Shown piece after piece: positions 18,198 through 27,025 of a stretch of DNA of 64,000 bases; the first letter of the stretch is position 1; the number at the start of each line of letters is the position of its first letter. The position numbers and the translations under genes are program-made. The notes under the pieces were generated by a model. That model was given only the letters and a program-made list of their open reading frames with translations, was not told where the DNA came from and made no database searches. Source of the DNA: Deltaproteobacteria bacterium (GTDB taxonomy: Bacteria; Bdellovibrionota; UBA2394); assembly GCA_017302715.1 (NCBI GenBank), contig JAFLCD010000006.1, positions 1 through 64,000 on the forward strand, read 5' to 3'.

Positions 18198-19367
18198 CTA
18201 GCGATCCTGAAGTTTATCCAATTGTTTTTTTGCTAAGAGATGACTTGGATTTCGTTTGAGTGTTTCTTCAAATTCTTTTTCGGCCGCTTTGAAATCCCCA
18301 AGAGCAAGATACGCTCGCCCCAGCTGAAAGCTGGCTTCGGGATCTTTAGAAAGAACTGCTTTTGCTCGAAGCAGACGTTCTTTTGCGTCACGAACTCTTT
18401 CGGTGATGCCTAAATCTAAAATCAATTTGCCTGAGAAAAGTTGTGCATCTGCTAAGCCCGGATCTGAATGTAAAACTTCCTCGACCATGGATAAAATTTC
18501 TTTGGAAGCTCCCAAATTTTCAAATTTAATTTTCGCGTTCTCTAAAGTCTGTTTGCCTTTTTCTTTGGCCATGAGCGGCTTCATTTGCTCGTAAGCTTTT
18601 TTGTAAATATCGCGGGAAGGATTCATCTGAAAGGCGAGGGCGAAAGAATTTCCGGCTGCTAAATAATTTCTCTCTTTTTGCTGAGCCAACCCAGCCTTAT
18701 AATAATGCTCGGCTTTTCCAATTTTTTGAATTTCCGGATCAAGAATTTTTTTCTTGGGCTTTGCGGCTGGAGTTTCGGGGCTAGGGCTTTGAATTGAAAG
18801 TCGTTGATCATAAGCTTTTCTTTCAATGGGATTTTTAAGAACGCCATAGGCCTTTTGAATTTTCGAAAAAATGAGATCCAATTTCTTTTTATAAGCGCCT
18901 AAGTTTTTAGAAAAAAATCGATCAGGATGAAATTTTTTAGAAATCTTTAAATAACTTTCTTTAAGTTCTTTTTCTGTGGCTCGAGCATAAACTTCTAAAA
19001 TTTCGTAGTGATTCAATTTTTCGAGCTCTGACTCTTTCACAAGAACCGAAAGTCTAAACTCACGATCTAATTTTTTAAGCTCTGGATTTTTATCTTCTTC
19101 ATCTAAGACATTCGAAAAGTCTGCTGAAGATTTAAATGAATTTTTTTTACTAGAAGCTGCTACCCATTGTGCCGAATTTTTTTGAATCAAAGATTCCAAT
19201 TTTTTTAATGTCTCATCTTCTGACCATGGGCAGAGGGGAAGTAAATCTTTAACATCGATTTCAGATTGCAGCCGCGACCAAAGAAAATATTCTTCAGCAG
19301 TGAGCCCCTCGGTAATATCTTTAGGAGCGACACGTTTCTGCAGCGCATCGGATGGGTGAGACATCAC
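18198..19367 (-). CDS. J-domain protein with N-terminal helical region and C-terminal TPRs
   Basis: 389 residues. Residues 20-65 (LTAEEYFLWSRLQSEIDVKD) resemble the winged-helix-like segment found before the J-domain in deltaproteobacterial homologues. A J-domain spans about 119-188 with NHYEILEV, the essential HPD at 147-149 and the closing KNPIERKAYDQRL. The remainder has TPR-like repeats (YYKAGLAQQKERNYLAAGNS; FQLGRAYLALGDFKAAEKEF). HPD should stimulate the ATPase of the DnaK-type partner encoded 10 bases downstream, and the TPRs may hold a specific client. Confidence 0.92.
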   Translation of the reverse strand: MMSHPSDALQKRVAPKDITEGLTAEEYFLWSRLQSEIDVKDLLPLCPWSEDETLKKLESLIQKNSAQWVAASSKKNSFKSSADFSNVLDEEDKNPELKKLDREFRLSVLVKESELEKLNHYEILEVYARATEKELKESYLKISKKFHPDRFFSKNLGAYKKKLDLIFSKIQKAYGVLKNPIERKAYDQRLSIQSPSPETPAAKPKKKILDPEIQKIGKAEHYYKAGLAQQKERNYLAAGNSFALAFQMNPSRDIYKKAYEQMKPLMAKEKGKQTLENAKIKFENLGASKEILSMVEEVLHSDPGLADAQLFSGKLILDLGITERVRDAKERLLRAKAVLSKDPEASFQLGRAYLALGDFKAAEKEFEETLKRNPSHLLAKKQLDKLQDR

Positions 19368-19386
19368 CTTTTATTGTAATTGAAAA

Positions 19387-19923
19387 TTAATTTTCTAAGT
19401 GGCGAAGCAGCGCGTCAATTTGAGCTTCATTCGGCTTCGGCGCATAGATTGTTTCTAAAATGAGGCGATGGATGAGACGCTCATATTGAATTTGGGCTAA
19501 ATTTCGCTGACCTGAGTCTTTAGGAAGCTGATCTAAGGCGAATTCAAGGCTTTTAAGTTGTTCAAATAAAGGCAGAGATTCAAACTGTGGATCCGATACG
19601 TCCTTTGGATAGACTTTCAAAGCCTGACTCATTCCTGAGAGGCGACTCGCTGTTTGAGAAGTCATCGCAAGAATTTGAATTTTTAAAGTTGGAATCTTAA
19701 AAAGTTCTTTTACTTTTTGCGGGCTCAAAGCATTGGCTGTTTTTGTAATTTTCTTATCCAATTCGGGGACGTTTTTTTCGACTGGCATTTCCATGCCGAC
19801 GACGTTTCCAATTCGGCTGACGATCTGACATTCGTGAGGACGAAACGCGAAGGTTGCCTGAATAAGTGCTCCATAAGAAATGGCAATACCGAGTAAAATT
19901 TTTAAGAGGTCACCTTTATCCAC
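19387..19923 (-). CDS. Membrane-anchored or exported protein of unknown function
   Basis: 178 residues. The N-terminus has one hydrophobic segment (LLKILLGIAISYGALIQATFA), either a signal peptide cleaved after TFA or an anchor. The rest is helical, with one cysteine (HECQIV). No family is recognised. It is the first gene in front of the DnaJ-TPR/DnaK operon (19 bases apart), so it might be part of that chaperone unit. The ATG follows a good AGGAG site in the reverse sequence (revcomp of 19930-19936 region, AGAAGTC nearby is weaker), so the start is only fairly secure. Confidence 0.65.
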   Translation of the reverse strand: MDKGDLLKILLGIAISYGALIQATFAFRPHECQIVSRIGNVVGMEMPVEKNVPELDKKITKTANALSPQKVKELFKIPTLKIQILAMTSQTASRLSGMSQALKVYPKDVSDPQFESLPLFEQLKSLEFALDQLPKDSGQRNLAQIQYERLIHRLILETIYAPKPNEAQIDALLRHLEN

Positions 19924-20006
19924 AGACTTCTCCTGATACTTTTCTATGCAATTTTAAGGCCAGGCGCGCTGGACTTCAGGCAGAAGATCGGCAAATTCTT
20001 AAGGTC

Positions 20007-20567
20007 GTGAAAAGCTTGGAGAATAAGATTTTCGTTAATACAAGTAACCCGGGGAAACTCGCAGAATTTCAAAAATTTTTTGCTGATTATTCTCGGCATG
20101 TCGCAGTCGAAGCGACTCAAAAAAGTCTCCCTGAGCCTCAAAGTGATCCCATTACCGTGATTCGATTTAAAGCTTCTCAATTTGAAAATGTCATTGTCGA
20201 TGATGTCTCTCTCGATGTTGAAGGCGCCGATCTCGGAGTGAATATTCGCTGGTCTTTAGATACTCTTGATTCACATATCGGAAAATCGGCCGTCTTCATT
20301 TGCTATTTAGGAGTTCATAGAGATGGGAAAATTTTTATTTTTAAAGGCGAAGTGAGCGGAAAACTCGTTCCGCCTCGAGGAAAAAGTTTTGGATTTAATC
20401 CTTATTTCCTACCCGATGGTGCGGTCAAAACTTTAGCTGAAGAAAAAGCTGATTTATTTAATGCTCGTTATCATGCTTTACAGAATTTTATTGCCAACCA
20501 TCCCCATCAAATCTGCGAACCTCTTAAAGAGTGGGATGGTAACTTTCAGGGGACGACCGCTCCCTAA
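20007..20567 (+). CDS. RdgB/HAM1-like nucleoside triphosphate pyrophosphatase
   Basis: About 186 residues. The family removes non-canonical purine nucleotides such as dITP and XTP by releasing pyrophosphate. Motifs: FVNTSNPGKLAEFQKFF (RdgB start pattern), VIVDDVSLDVEG with catalytic acidic residues, and FGFNPYFLPDGAVKTLAEE. The sequence is divergent, for example the usual SGLEVDAL stretch is altered, so it may prefer another substrate. The frame is open further upstream but overlaps the divergent gene. GTG 20007 or TTG 20016 is the probable start; both lie just before the conserved N-terminus. It converges with the recombinase gene, overlapping it by four bases. Confidence 0.82.
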   Translation: MKSLENKIFVNTSNPGKLAEFQKFFADYSRHVAVEATQKSLPEPQSDPITVIRFKASQFENVIVDDVSLDVEGADLGVNIRWSLDTLDSHIGKSAVFICYLGVHRDGKIFIFKGEVSGKLVPPRGKSFGFNPYFLPDGAVKTLAEEKADLFNARYHALQNFIANHPHQICEPLKEWDGNFQGTTAP

Positions 20568-21421
20568 GCTCTCGGATGAGAGCGATCAAAAACTTCCATG
20601 AGTTTTTGCTTAGAGACGCTTAGATACTTCTGAGTCGTTGTTAAAGATTTGTGTCCTAATAATTCTTGAATGAATCTTAAATCTGCACCTTCATCGAGTA
20701 AATGAGTGGCGACCGAGTGCCTAAACAAATGGGGATGAATATGTTTTCGAAGTTTTATTTTTTGCGAATAAGATTTTAAAAGTCTTCGCACCACTCGCGG
20801 ATTCATGGGTTTATTCGCATCACGTAGCGATGGAAAAACAAAATCTCCATTCTCAGGCCGCTTTAAAATTTTTTTCAGCAAAATCGGCGCCAAAGGTACG
20901 ACTCGAAACTTTCTACCTTTGCCTTTAATTTTTACTGTCGAATTTTTTGAGTCGATATCTTTCCAGAGCACTTGGCAGGCTTCCGAAATTCGGCAACCCG
21001 TATCATAAAGAAATTCCAGTAGATCGCCTAAAGTTCCCGTCGCTTGCAAAACTTGTTCGACTTCATCATACGAAAGCACTTCAGGAAGTTTTCTAGCCTT
21101 TCGAATTCTTGGAAATTCCAGTGCTGTGAATTTTTTCTCTCCAAACTTATCATCCAAAAAAGAAAAAAAACTCCGATGGGTTGAATGGGCGCGCGACGCC
21201 GAGCTAGGTTTTAAATTGCGAGAAATCTCGCTGCAGAATTTCATCCAATTTGCCGCAGTTATATCCGAAATTTTACCAGAGAAGTTTTCACTGAAAAACT
21301 TTTCGAATCTTTTTAAGTCAACGGAATGGGCGCGGTGAGTATCCGGAGAAAATTTTTCGACTAAGCTGTTTTGCTCCAAGAATTTTTGAATGGCATTTGA
21401 GATTTCGGTTCGCTTATCCAT
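20564..21421 (-). CDS. xerC: Tyrosine recombinase XerC/XerD type
   Basis: 285 residues. It has an N-terminal SAM-like core-binding domain (about 1-90) and a catalytic domain with all six active residues: Arg144, Lys168, His231, Arg234, His257 and nucleophile Tyr266 (TQKYLSV). Size and motifs fit the Xer enzymes that resolve chromosome dimers at dif. Its start overlaps the end of trmFO by 61 bases. The trmFO-xer arrangement is also found in Firmicutes, which supports XerC over an integron or phage integrase, but XerC and XerD cannot be told apart with certainty. Confidence 0.88.
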   Translation of the reverse strand: MDKRTEISNAIQKFLEQNSLVEKFSPDTHRAHSVDLKRFEKFFSENFSGKISDITAANWMKFCSEISRNLKPSSASRAHSTHRSFFSFLDDKFGEKKFTALEFPRIRKARKLPEVLSYDEVEQVLQATGTLGDLLEFLYDTGCRISEACQVLWKDIDSKNSTVKIKGKGRKFRVVPLAPILLKKILKRPENGDFVFPSLRDANKPMNPRVVRRLLKSYSQKIKLRKHIHPHLFRHSVATHLLDEGADLRFIQELLGHKSLTTTQKYLSVSKQKLMEVFDRSHPRA

Positions 21422-22731
21422 TCTTTTAAATCTTTCAGCGATCGCTCCGATCGAATTTGGTTTCGCTCAGACTTAGTTTGTTTTTTCTGACCCCGTTCTT
21501 TTATTTTAAACCCAAGCTCGGGTAAGAGGCCAAAATTAAAATTCATCGGCTGAAAATGTTTTGGATCGCTGGTGATCATATAACGCACCAAGCTCCGCAT
21601 GGCCGTTGTCGCTGGTAAATTTTCAGCTCCCAGCATAGCCATCGCCGCATAATGCCCTGTCGCGATGGCTTCGGTATAACCTTCGGAGCCCGTGATTTGT
21701 CCCGCCATAAATAAATGCGGAGCTCGTTTAATTTGAAGTTTTTCATTCAGATGAAGAGGCGAGTTAATAAATGTATTTCGGTGCATCGCGCCAAGTCGCG
21801 CGAACTCTGCTTTTTCCATTCCAGGTAACTGACGAAAAACTTTTTCTTGTTCTGGCCATTTCATTCGCGTTTGAAATCCGACCATATTGAGTAATTCTCC
21901 CGCCGCCCGCTCGCGCCTAAATTGAATGACGGCATGAGCGCGTTTTGGCAAATGAGATTGAAAACCAATCGGTCGCATACACGAAAACGCCAAAGTATCT
22001 TCACCGCGCCTGGCGAGTTCTTCGATTGGTAAGCATCCCTCAAAATAAGCGAGCTCTTCTCCGGCGATATGACTTTCCGTTTTCTCGGCCGCTAAAACAT
22101 TTTCGCGAAACTTTAAATATTCTTCTCGGTTAAGCGGCAAATTTAAATAATCATCTTTGCTTTCATCTAGGCCTGAAGCATCCCATCGGTTCGCCCAAAA
22201 TAATTTTTCCATATCGAGGGATTCCAAATAAACCACCGGCGAAGTCGCATCGTAAAAATACAGACCATCATCGTTACAGATTTTTAAAATATTTTTAATG
22301 AGACCATCCGACGTGAGTGGTCCTGAGGCAATCAAAGTTTTTTTATCTTCGGGCAGCTCACTCACTTGTTCTTCGCAAAAAGTAATAAGCGGGTGAGATT
22401 TTAACGCCGTCGTCACTAATGACGAAAATTTTTCTCTTTCGACCGTTAAAGCTTTACCGCCAGGAATTCTTGCTTGATGTGCAAGCTCAATGAGTGGAGA
22501 ATTTAAAAGTCGTAGTTCTTCTTTCAAAAGTCCGTGCGCCGAACTTAGTTCGGTGGACTTCAAGCTATTACTGCAGACGAGTTCAGCAGCTCCGGGTAAT
22601 TTATGCGCAGCTGAAAAAACTTTTGGTTTTTGTTCGAAAATTTTTACTCGAGCTCCAGCGTTCGCAAGGGTGAGTGCAGCTTCGCTGCCGGCAAGTCCAG
22701 CTCCAATAACTAAAAAATCTTCTTGCGTCAT
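21361..22731 (-). CDS. trmFO: Methylenetetrahydrofolate-tRNA-(uracil-54) methyltransferase
   Basis: 456 residues, typical length. TrmFO makes ribothymidine at U54 of tRNA with methylene-THF and FAD. Signatures: N-terminal FAD-binding VIGAGLAGSEAALTLANAG, AELVCSNSLKS, the catalytic-type FEGCLPIEELARRGEDTL and FGPM-like FMAGQITGSEGYTEA. The C-terminus ends in a lysine-rich stretch that overlaps the start of xerC. It is divergent from topA, with 82 bases between them. Confidence 0.96.
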   Translation of the reverse strand: MTQEDFLVIGAGLAGSEAALTLANAGARVKIFEQKPKVFSAAHKLPGAAELVCSNSLKSTELSSAHGLLKEELRLLNSPLIELAHQARIPGGKALTVEREKFSSLVTTALKSHPLITFCEEQVSELPEDKKTLIASGPLTSDGLIKNILKICNDDGLYFYDATSPVVYLESLDMEKLFWANRWDASGLDESKDDYLNLPLNREEYLKFRENVLAAEKTESHIAGEELAYFEGCLPIEELARRGEDTLAFSCMRPIGFQSHLPKRAHAVIQFRRERAAGELLNMVGFQTRMKWPEQEKVFRQLPGMEKAEFARLGAMHRNTFINSPLHLNEKLQIKRAPHLFMAGQITGSEGYTEAIATGHYAAMAMLGAENLPATTAMRSLVRYMITSDPKHFQPMNFNFGLLPELGFKIKERGQKKQTKSERNQIRSERSLKDLKEWISEPKSQMPFKNSWSKTA

Positions 22732-22813
22732 AAGGCTTTTTACCTTTTCTAATAGATCTCGATAAATTTTAAACTCGTAACTGGATCATTGATCCAATAA
22801 ACTGGTGAAAGTA

Positions 22814-25585
22814 ATGGCGAAAACAGGCGCAAAAGCCAAAGAAAAAATAAAAGCAAAATCCAGCGAGCTGCGATGCCTTGTGATTGTGGAGTCTCCCACC
22901 AAGGCAAAAACCATCCGCAAATTCTTGCCCGCGAACTATCACGTTGAGGCCTGTGTGGGCCATATTCGGGACTTGCCGTCTTCGGCCAAAGAGATTCCTG
23001 AGAAGTATAAAAAAGAAAAATGGGCGAATCTCGGCATCAACGTCGACGATAATTTTACCCCTCTCTATATTATTCCTTCGGGCTAAACCAAGATCATCAA
23101 GCATCTCAAAGATCTGCTCAAAGAATCTGATGAATTGATTCTCGCAACGGACGAGGACCGTGAAGGAGAGAGTATCAGCCATCACCTTGTCGAGGTTTTG
23201 CAGCCTAAAGTGACGACTAAGCGGATGGTCTTCCACGAAATCACCAAGGAAGCTATTTCGGAAGCGCTTCAAAATTTTAGAGAAGTCGATACCAATCTTG
23301 TACGCGCTCAAGAATCGCGCCGCATTCTCGATCGACTGTATGGATATTCTCTTTCTCCGCTGCTTTGGAAAAAAATTGCTTACGGTTTAAGTGCTGGACG
23401 AGTGCAATCAGTAGCGACTCGTCTCATTGTCGAGCGCGAAGAGCAGCGCATTCGATTTAAAAAAGGAATTTACTGCGGCATCTTGGCCGATCTTAAAGCG
23501 GCCAAAGGCGATCTCGAAACGAAACTCATTCGTCTAGGCGAAAAGCGAATCGCCACCGGAAAAGATTTCGATGAACATACCGGCGCCATCGAAGAGTCGA
23601 AGAAAAAAGATATTTATTTGCTCCTCAAAAAAGAGGCGGATGATTTAGAAAAAGTTTTAGCAGGCGCAAAGTGGACGGTGAGAGAAGTAAATGAAAAACC
23701 TCTGACTCGAAAACCCGCTCCTCCTTTTATTACGTCGACACTTCAACAAGAAGCGAACCGAAAGTTGGGATTAAGTGCTCGCGATGCAATGCGAGTGGCG
23801 CAAGGTCTCTACGAAAAAGGTTTCATCACCTATATGCGTACCGATTCGGTGAATCTTTCGTCCGAAGCTTTAAGTGCGGCGCGAAGACAAATCGAAAGTT
23901 TGTATGGCAAAGATCATTTGAGCGATGGCCCCAGACAATTCGCTTCAAAATCTAAAGGAGCTCAGGAAGCTCATGAGGCGATTCGACCTGCGGGAACCGT
24001 TTGTCCCACTCCGCAAGAAACCGGCTTAAGTGGACTTGAATTTTCACTCTACGATTTGATCTGGAAGCGAACCGTCGCTACTCAAATGGCCGACGCCAAA
24101 CTTCTCAATCTCTCTATTAATATAGACGCCCAAAATCCTTCGGCTCCCGAGAGACATAAACACGCCGAGTTTCAAGCCACCGGCACTCGGATTATTTTTC
24201 CAGGCTTTTTGCGTGCCTACGTCGAAGGCCAGGATGATGCCGAAGCCGCTCTCGAAGAGCGCGAAGTTTTATTGCCCGAAGTCAAAGCCGGCGAAGCTTT
24301 GAAACTTCAAAAATCCGAAGTCACCGAGCACGAAACCAAACCACCTGCACGATTTACAGAAGCGAGTTTAGTTCAGACTTTAGAAAAAGAGGGTGTCGGT
24401 CGACCTTCCACTTACGCTTCGATTATTTCAACGATTATCGATCGCGGCTATGTGCGCCGACTTGCGAATGCATTGGTTCCGACCTTCACCGCTTTTGCAG
24501 TCGTGAATTTACTTAAAAAACATTTTTCAGAATTGGTGGATCTTAAATTCACAGCCTCGATGGAAGAAACTCTGGATGAAATTGCTGAAGGTAAGAAACC
24601 TTATCTAGAATTTTTAAAAGATTTTTATTCGGACAAAAAGAACGGACTTCGTTCTCAAATCGAAACTCGTGAAAAGAAAATCGACCCTGATGAATCTCGC
24701 GCGATTGCAATCGAGACTTTTCCAGATGTTGAATTTCGCATTGGAAGATTCGGTCCTTATCTTGCGCAAAAACAAGCGGGCTCGGATGAATCCATTCGCG
24801 CTTCGATTCCCGAGGACATTGCTCCTGCGGATTTAGAATTGAAGACGATCGACAAACTCATCCAAATGAAAAAAGACGGGCCTCCGCATTTAGGCGTTGA
24901 TCCTGTGAGTGGAAAAAAAGTTTACGCAATGACGGGTCGCTATGGTCCCTATCTACAACTTGGCGAAGCTGAAGATGCTGATGCCGCGAAGGCCGCTCCA
25001 AAACCAAAGAAAAAGAAATCCAAAAAAGTAGTGGATGCTCAAAAAATTGATCCAGAGACTGGAGAAGTTTTAGAAGCAGCTGCTGAAGTTCCTGAAGAAA
25101 AACCAATTCCAAAAGTAAAACGCTCGGTGGTGCCTAAGGGTGTGGATCCTTCGCAGCTGAGTTTGACCGATGCACTTGGTTATTTGAATTTGCCTCGAGT
25201 GCTCGGCACCGACAAAGAGGGACATAAAGTTTCGGCAGGACTTGGAAGATTTGGTCCTTATATTGTCAAATCTGGTGCGGGCTTAGAAAAACCTGAATAT
25301 CGATCGCTCAAAAAAGAAGACGATGTTTTGTATGTAAACTTCGATCGTGCGATTGAAATTTTTGCTGAGCCCCGGACGCGCGGAACTCGCGGTCGCTCGA
25401 AGGCAGTTGCGCTTAGAGTGGTCGGCCAACATCCGATTGAAAAAAAACCTATCGAAATTTTCAACGGACCCTACGGTCTCTATGTGAAATGTGCCAAAAT
25501 CAATGCTTCGATTCCCAAAGAAATTCAGCCGGACGATTTGAGTCTCGAAAAAGCCATTGAACTTATCGAAGCTCGCAGAAGATAA
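22814..25585 (+). CDS. topA: DNA topoisomerase I, interrupted by an in-frame TAA after residue 90
   Basis: About 923 residues if read through. The enzyme relaxes negative supercoils. The TOPRIM domain starts with [17 protein letters not shown] and continues after the stop with [11 protein letters not shown]. The catalytic tyrosine is in FITYMRTDS (about residue 340). The C-terminus has four zinc-free repeat units ([36 protein letters not shown]) separated by a Lys-rich linker near 735-785. The codon at 23084-23086 is TAA, in the same frame, between IIPSG and TKIIKHLK. It splits the TOPRIM domain and separates its catalytic Glu from DxDxE, so a restart downstream could not give an active enzyme. 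Sequencing error, a true mutation or read-through are all possible. Confidence 0.9.
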
Positions 25586-25732
25586 AAATCTATGCGCTCC
25601 AAATCTTAAACTTGCTCCTCTTCCTGGGAGTTCATGTCGCAGTTTTCAGAGGCGAGCATTGGACAGTTTTGCGGTGTAACTTTCGGCACTTTCTATAAAA
25701 GGCTTTTAACGGCTTTTTAGCCTGTAGTGATT

Positions 25733-25748
25733 TGGCACGACCTTTGCA
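25733..25748 (+). promoter_or_regulatory. rpoN site: Sigma-54 (-24/-12) promoter
   Basis: The bases TGGCACGACCTTTGCA match the RpoN consensus TGGCACG-N4-TTGCA fully, with GG at 25734-25735 and GC at 25746-25747 separated by exactly 10 bases. Transcription would start near 25759 and give a leader of about 155 bases before ATG 25916. This is the only such site noticed in the window. An inverted pair AGGCT/AGCCT just upstream (about 25700-25723) could belong to an enhancer-binding-protein site, but this is weak. Confidence 0.8.
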
Positions 25749-25813
25749 CTAAGTTCAAAGTGGCAGAGGCTTTAAGCGTCTCAAAATGCCTTATGTTAAT
25801 GGAATAGACTCCG

Positions 25814-25842
25814 TTGACAGAATGGCAGCTAGTATGTTTAAC
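25814..25842 (+). promoter_or_regulatory. Possible second promoter (TTGACA-17-TTTAAC)
   Basis: TTGACA at 25814-25819 is a perfect -35 element and is followed at 17 bases by TTTAAC (25837-25842), four of six for a -10. The inverted repeat TAACG/CGTTA (25839-25853) overlaps the -10, as an operator might. If real, the gene at 25916 has both a sigma-54 and a sigma-70 type start. The rest of the 321-base gap 25586-25906 shows no gene. Confidence 0.4.
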
Positions 25843-25915
25843 GTAATGCGTTATTGATACATTTTGAGAGGGTTTCTGAGGTTAAAAACAGGTTATTAAT
25901 TAGGAGATGATGAAC

Positions 25916-26851
25916 ATGAAATCAAAACGAATTTTAGGATTAACAATTCAAGCGGTCGCAGTCTTCGGACTCGTATCGACTTCAGCTTTTGCTCAAAAAA
26001 CACTTGAGCGACCAGCGGCTGAAAAAGGCCGAATAGAAGAATTAAGACGAGAACTTAAAGAACGTGGAATCGAAGGTGAAAGAGCTCGCGAATTAGAGCG
26101 ACAATTCACTGAGCGACATGGAAATTCTGCAGAAACTTCAAAAGCAGAAGTTGGAGCTTTCTTAAAAGAAATGAATGCCAATGGTCCTCGATCTGGATCA
26201 AATGGTCCTACTAGAATTGAATCTCAAATGCCTGGTCAATACAAAGCCGGAAGTCCAGCTCCTATGGGAATTGGTGGAATCGGTGGTTTAGGTCTTGCTG
26301 CTGCAAAAGGCGGAGCTTGTGAAATCACAAGTGGCGGAACAACGAATGCATCTGTGGTTGCTGATATCGCAACAGCTCGCAGAATCGCTGGATCCACTGC
26401 AGAAGTTGTAGATCAACAACAAGCTCGATTAGCCGATATGCGTGAGTTTGCTAAACTCGATCAAACTGCCTTTGATGCTCTTTCGACTGCTGAGCGATCA
26501 GCTCTTGAAACTCGCTATGAAGCAGATTTAACTGTTAAAAAAGGTGAAGCTTTTGCTGCCGCTGATGCTGTTGTTCTCGCTGCTAAAAATGCGGGCTTAG
26601 AATTCAGCACTGAAGGCGCACAAAAAACGATCAACAGCTGGGGAACAGATTCAGCAGTTCTCTCAGGTGTTAAAATGATTTACGCTCGCGTAGTCGAATA
26701 CTTAAAATCTCAAGTAGGCAAAGGTGCAGTTAAACTCGAAAGCGTTATTGCTGATATTAGAAAGTTTTTAGTAAGTACTGGTAGAGTTTCTGAGAAAGAA
26801 GCCAATGAATTCGGAGCAAACTGCGCTCCTTCGCTTCTTGGTCTTCGATAA
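25916..26851 (+). CDS. Secreted protein under a sigma-54 promoter, function unknown
   Basis: 311 residues. ATG 25916 is chosen of three nearby ATGs because AGGAG (25902-25906) is nine bases upstream and it directly precedes the signal peptide (MKSKRILGL...VSTSAFAQ, cleavage after AFA). The mature protein begins with a charged coiled-coil region (RIEELRRELKERGIEGERA), then a Gly-rich stretch (MGIGGIGGLGLAAAKGG), then a helical Ala-rich domain. Two cysteines (GGACEI; GANCAPS) flank that domain and could bond. No family is known to me. It has a strong ribosome site, a perfect sigma-54 promoter and a strong terminator, so it is a single-gene unit likely made in quantity under a specific condition. 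Confidence 0.85.
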   Translation: MKSKRILGLTIQAVAVFGLVSTSAFAQKTLERPAAEKGRIEELRRELKERGIEGERARELERQFTERHGNSAETSKAEVGAFLKEMNANGPRSGSNGPTRIESQMPGQYKAGSPAPMGIGGIGGLGLAAAKGGACEITSGGTTNASVVADIATARRIAGSTAEVVDQQQARLADMREFAKLDQTAFDALSTAERSALETRYEADLTVKKGEAFAAADAVVLAAKNAGLEFSTEGAQKTINSWGTDSAVLSGVKMIYARVVEYLKSQVGKGAVKLESVIADIRKFLVSTGRVSEKEANEFGANCAPSLLGLR

Positions 26852-26890
26852 GATTTAGATTTACGATCTCTCAAAAAGATCATCATCTCA

Positions 26891-26923
26891 AAAGCCGCTT
26901 AGTGAAAACTAAGCGGCTTTTTT
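26891..26923 (+). terminator. Strong intrinsic terminator
   Basis: AAAGCCGCTTAG (26891-26902) pairs perfectly with CTAAGCGGCTTT (26909-26920) around a six-base loop and is followed by a run of T. It closes the sigma-54 unit and separates it from the giant gene. Confidence 0.93.
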
Positions 26924-27025
26924 ATTGCCCTATTTTAGTACGCAAAAATTGCGGACGCTGTTAAAAAACCAAGTAGATTGAAGCACTTAAATAGGCTTAG
27001 AAATTGCATTCCTATTTACTTATCT

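Noticed and set aside
20564-21421. Tyrosine recombinase as a sign of a prophage or integron
   Set aside because: No phage genes, attachment repeats or cassette sites are near, and it is joined to trmFO as in housekeeping xer loci.
22769-23311. 180-codon open frame on the minus strand across the start of topA
   Set aside because: It lies wholly opposite conserved topoisomerase sequence and its peptide shows no signature; it is the mirror of biased codon use.
23135-25585. Independent gene starting at TTG 23135 after the topA stop
   Set aside because: It would start in the middle of the TOPRIM domain, lacks the catalytic Glu and has no ribosome site; it is better seen as the rest of topA.
22814-25585. 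General recoding of TAA as a sense codon
   Set aside because: Many intact genes in the window end in TAA at the expected place, so TAA works as a stop here.
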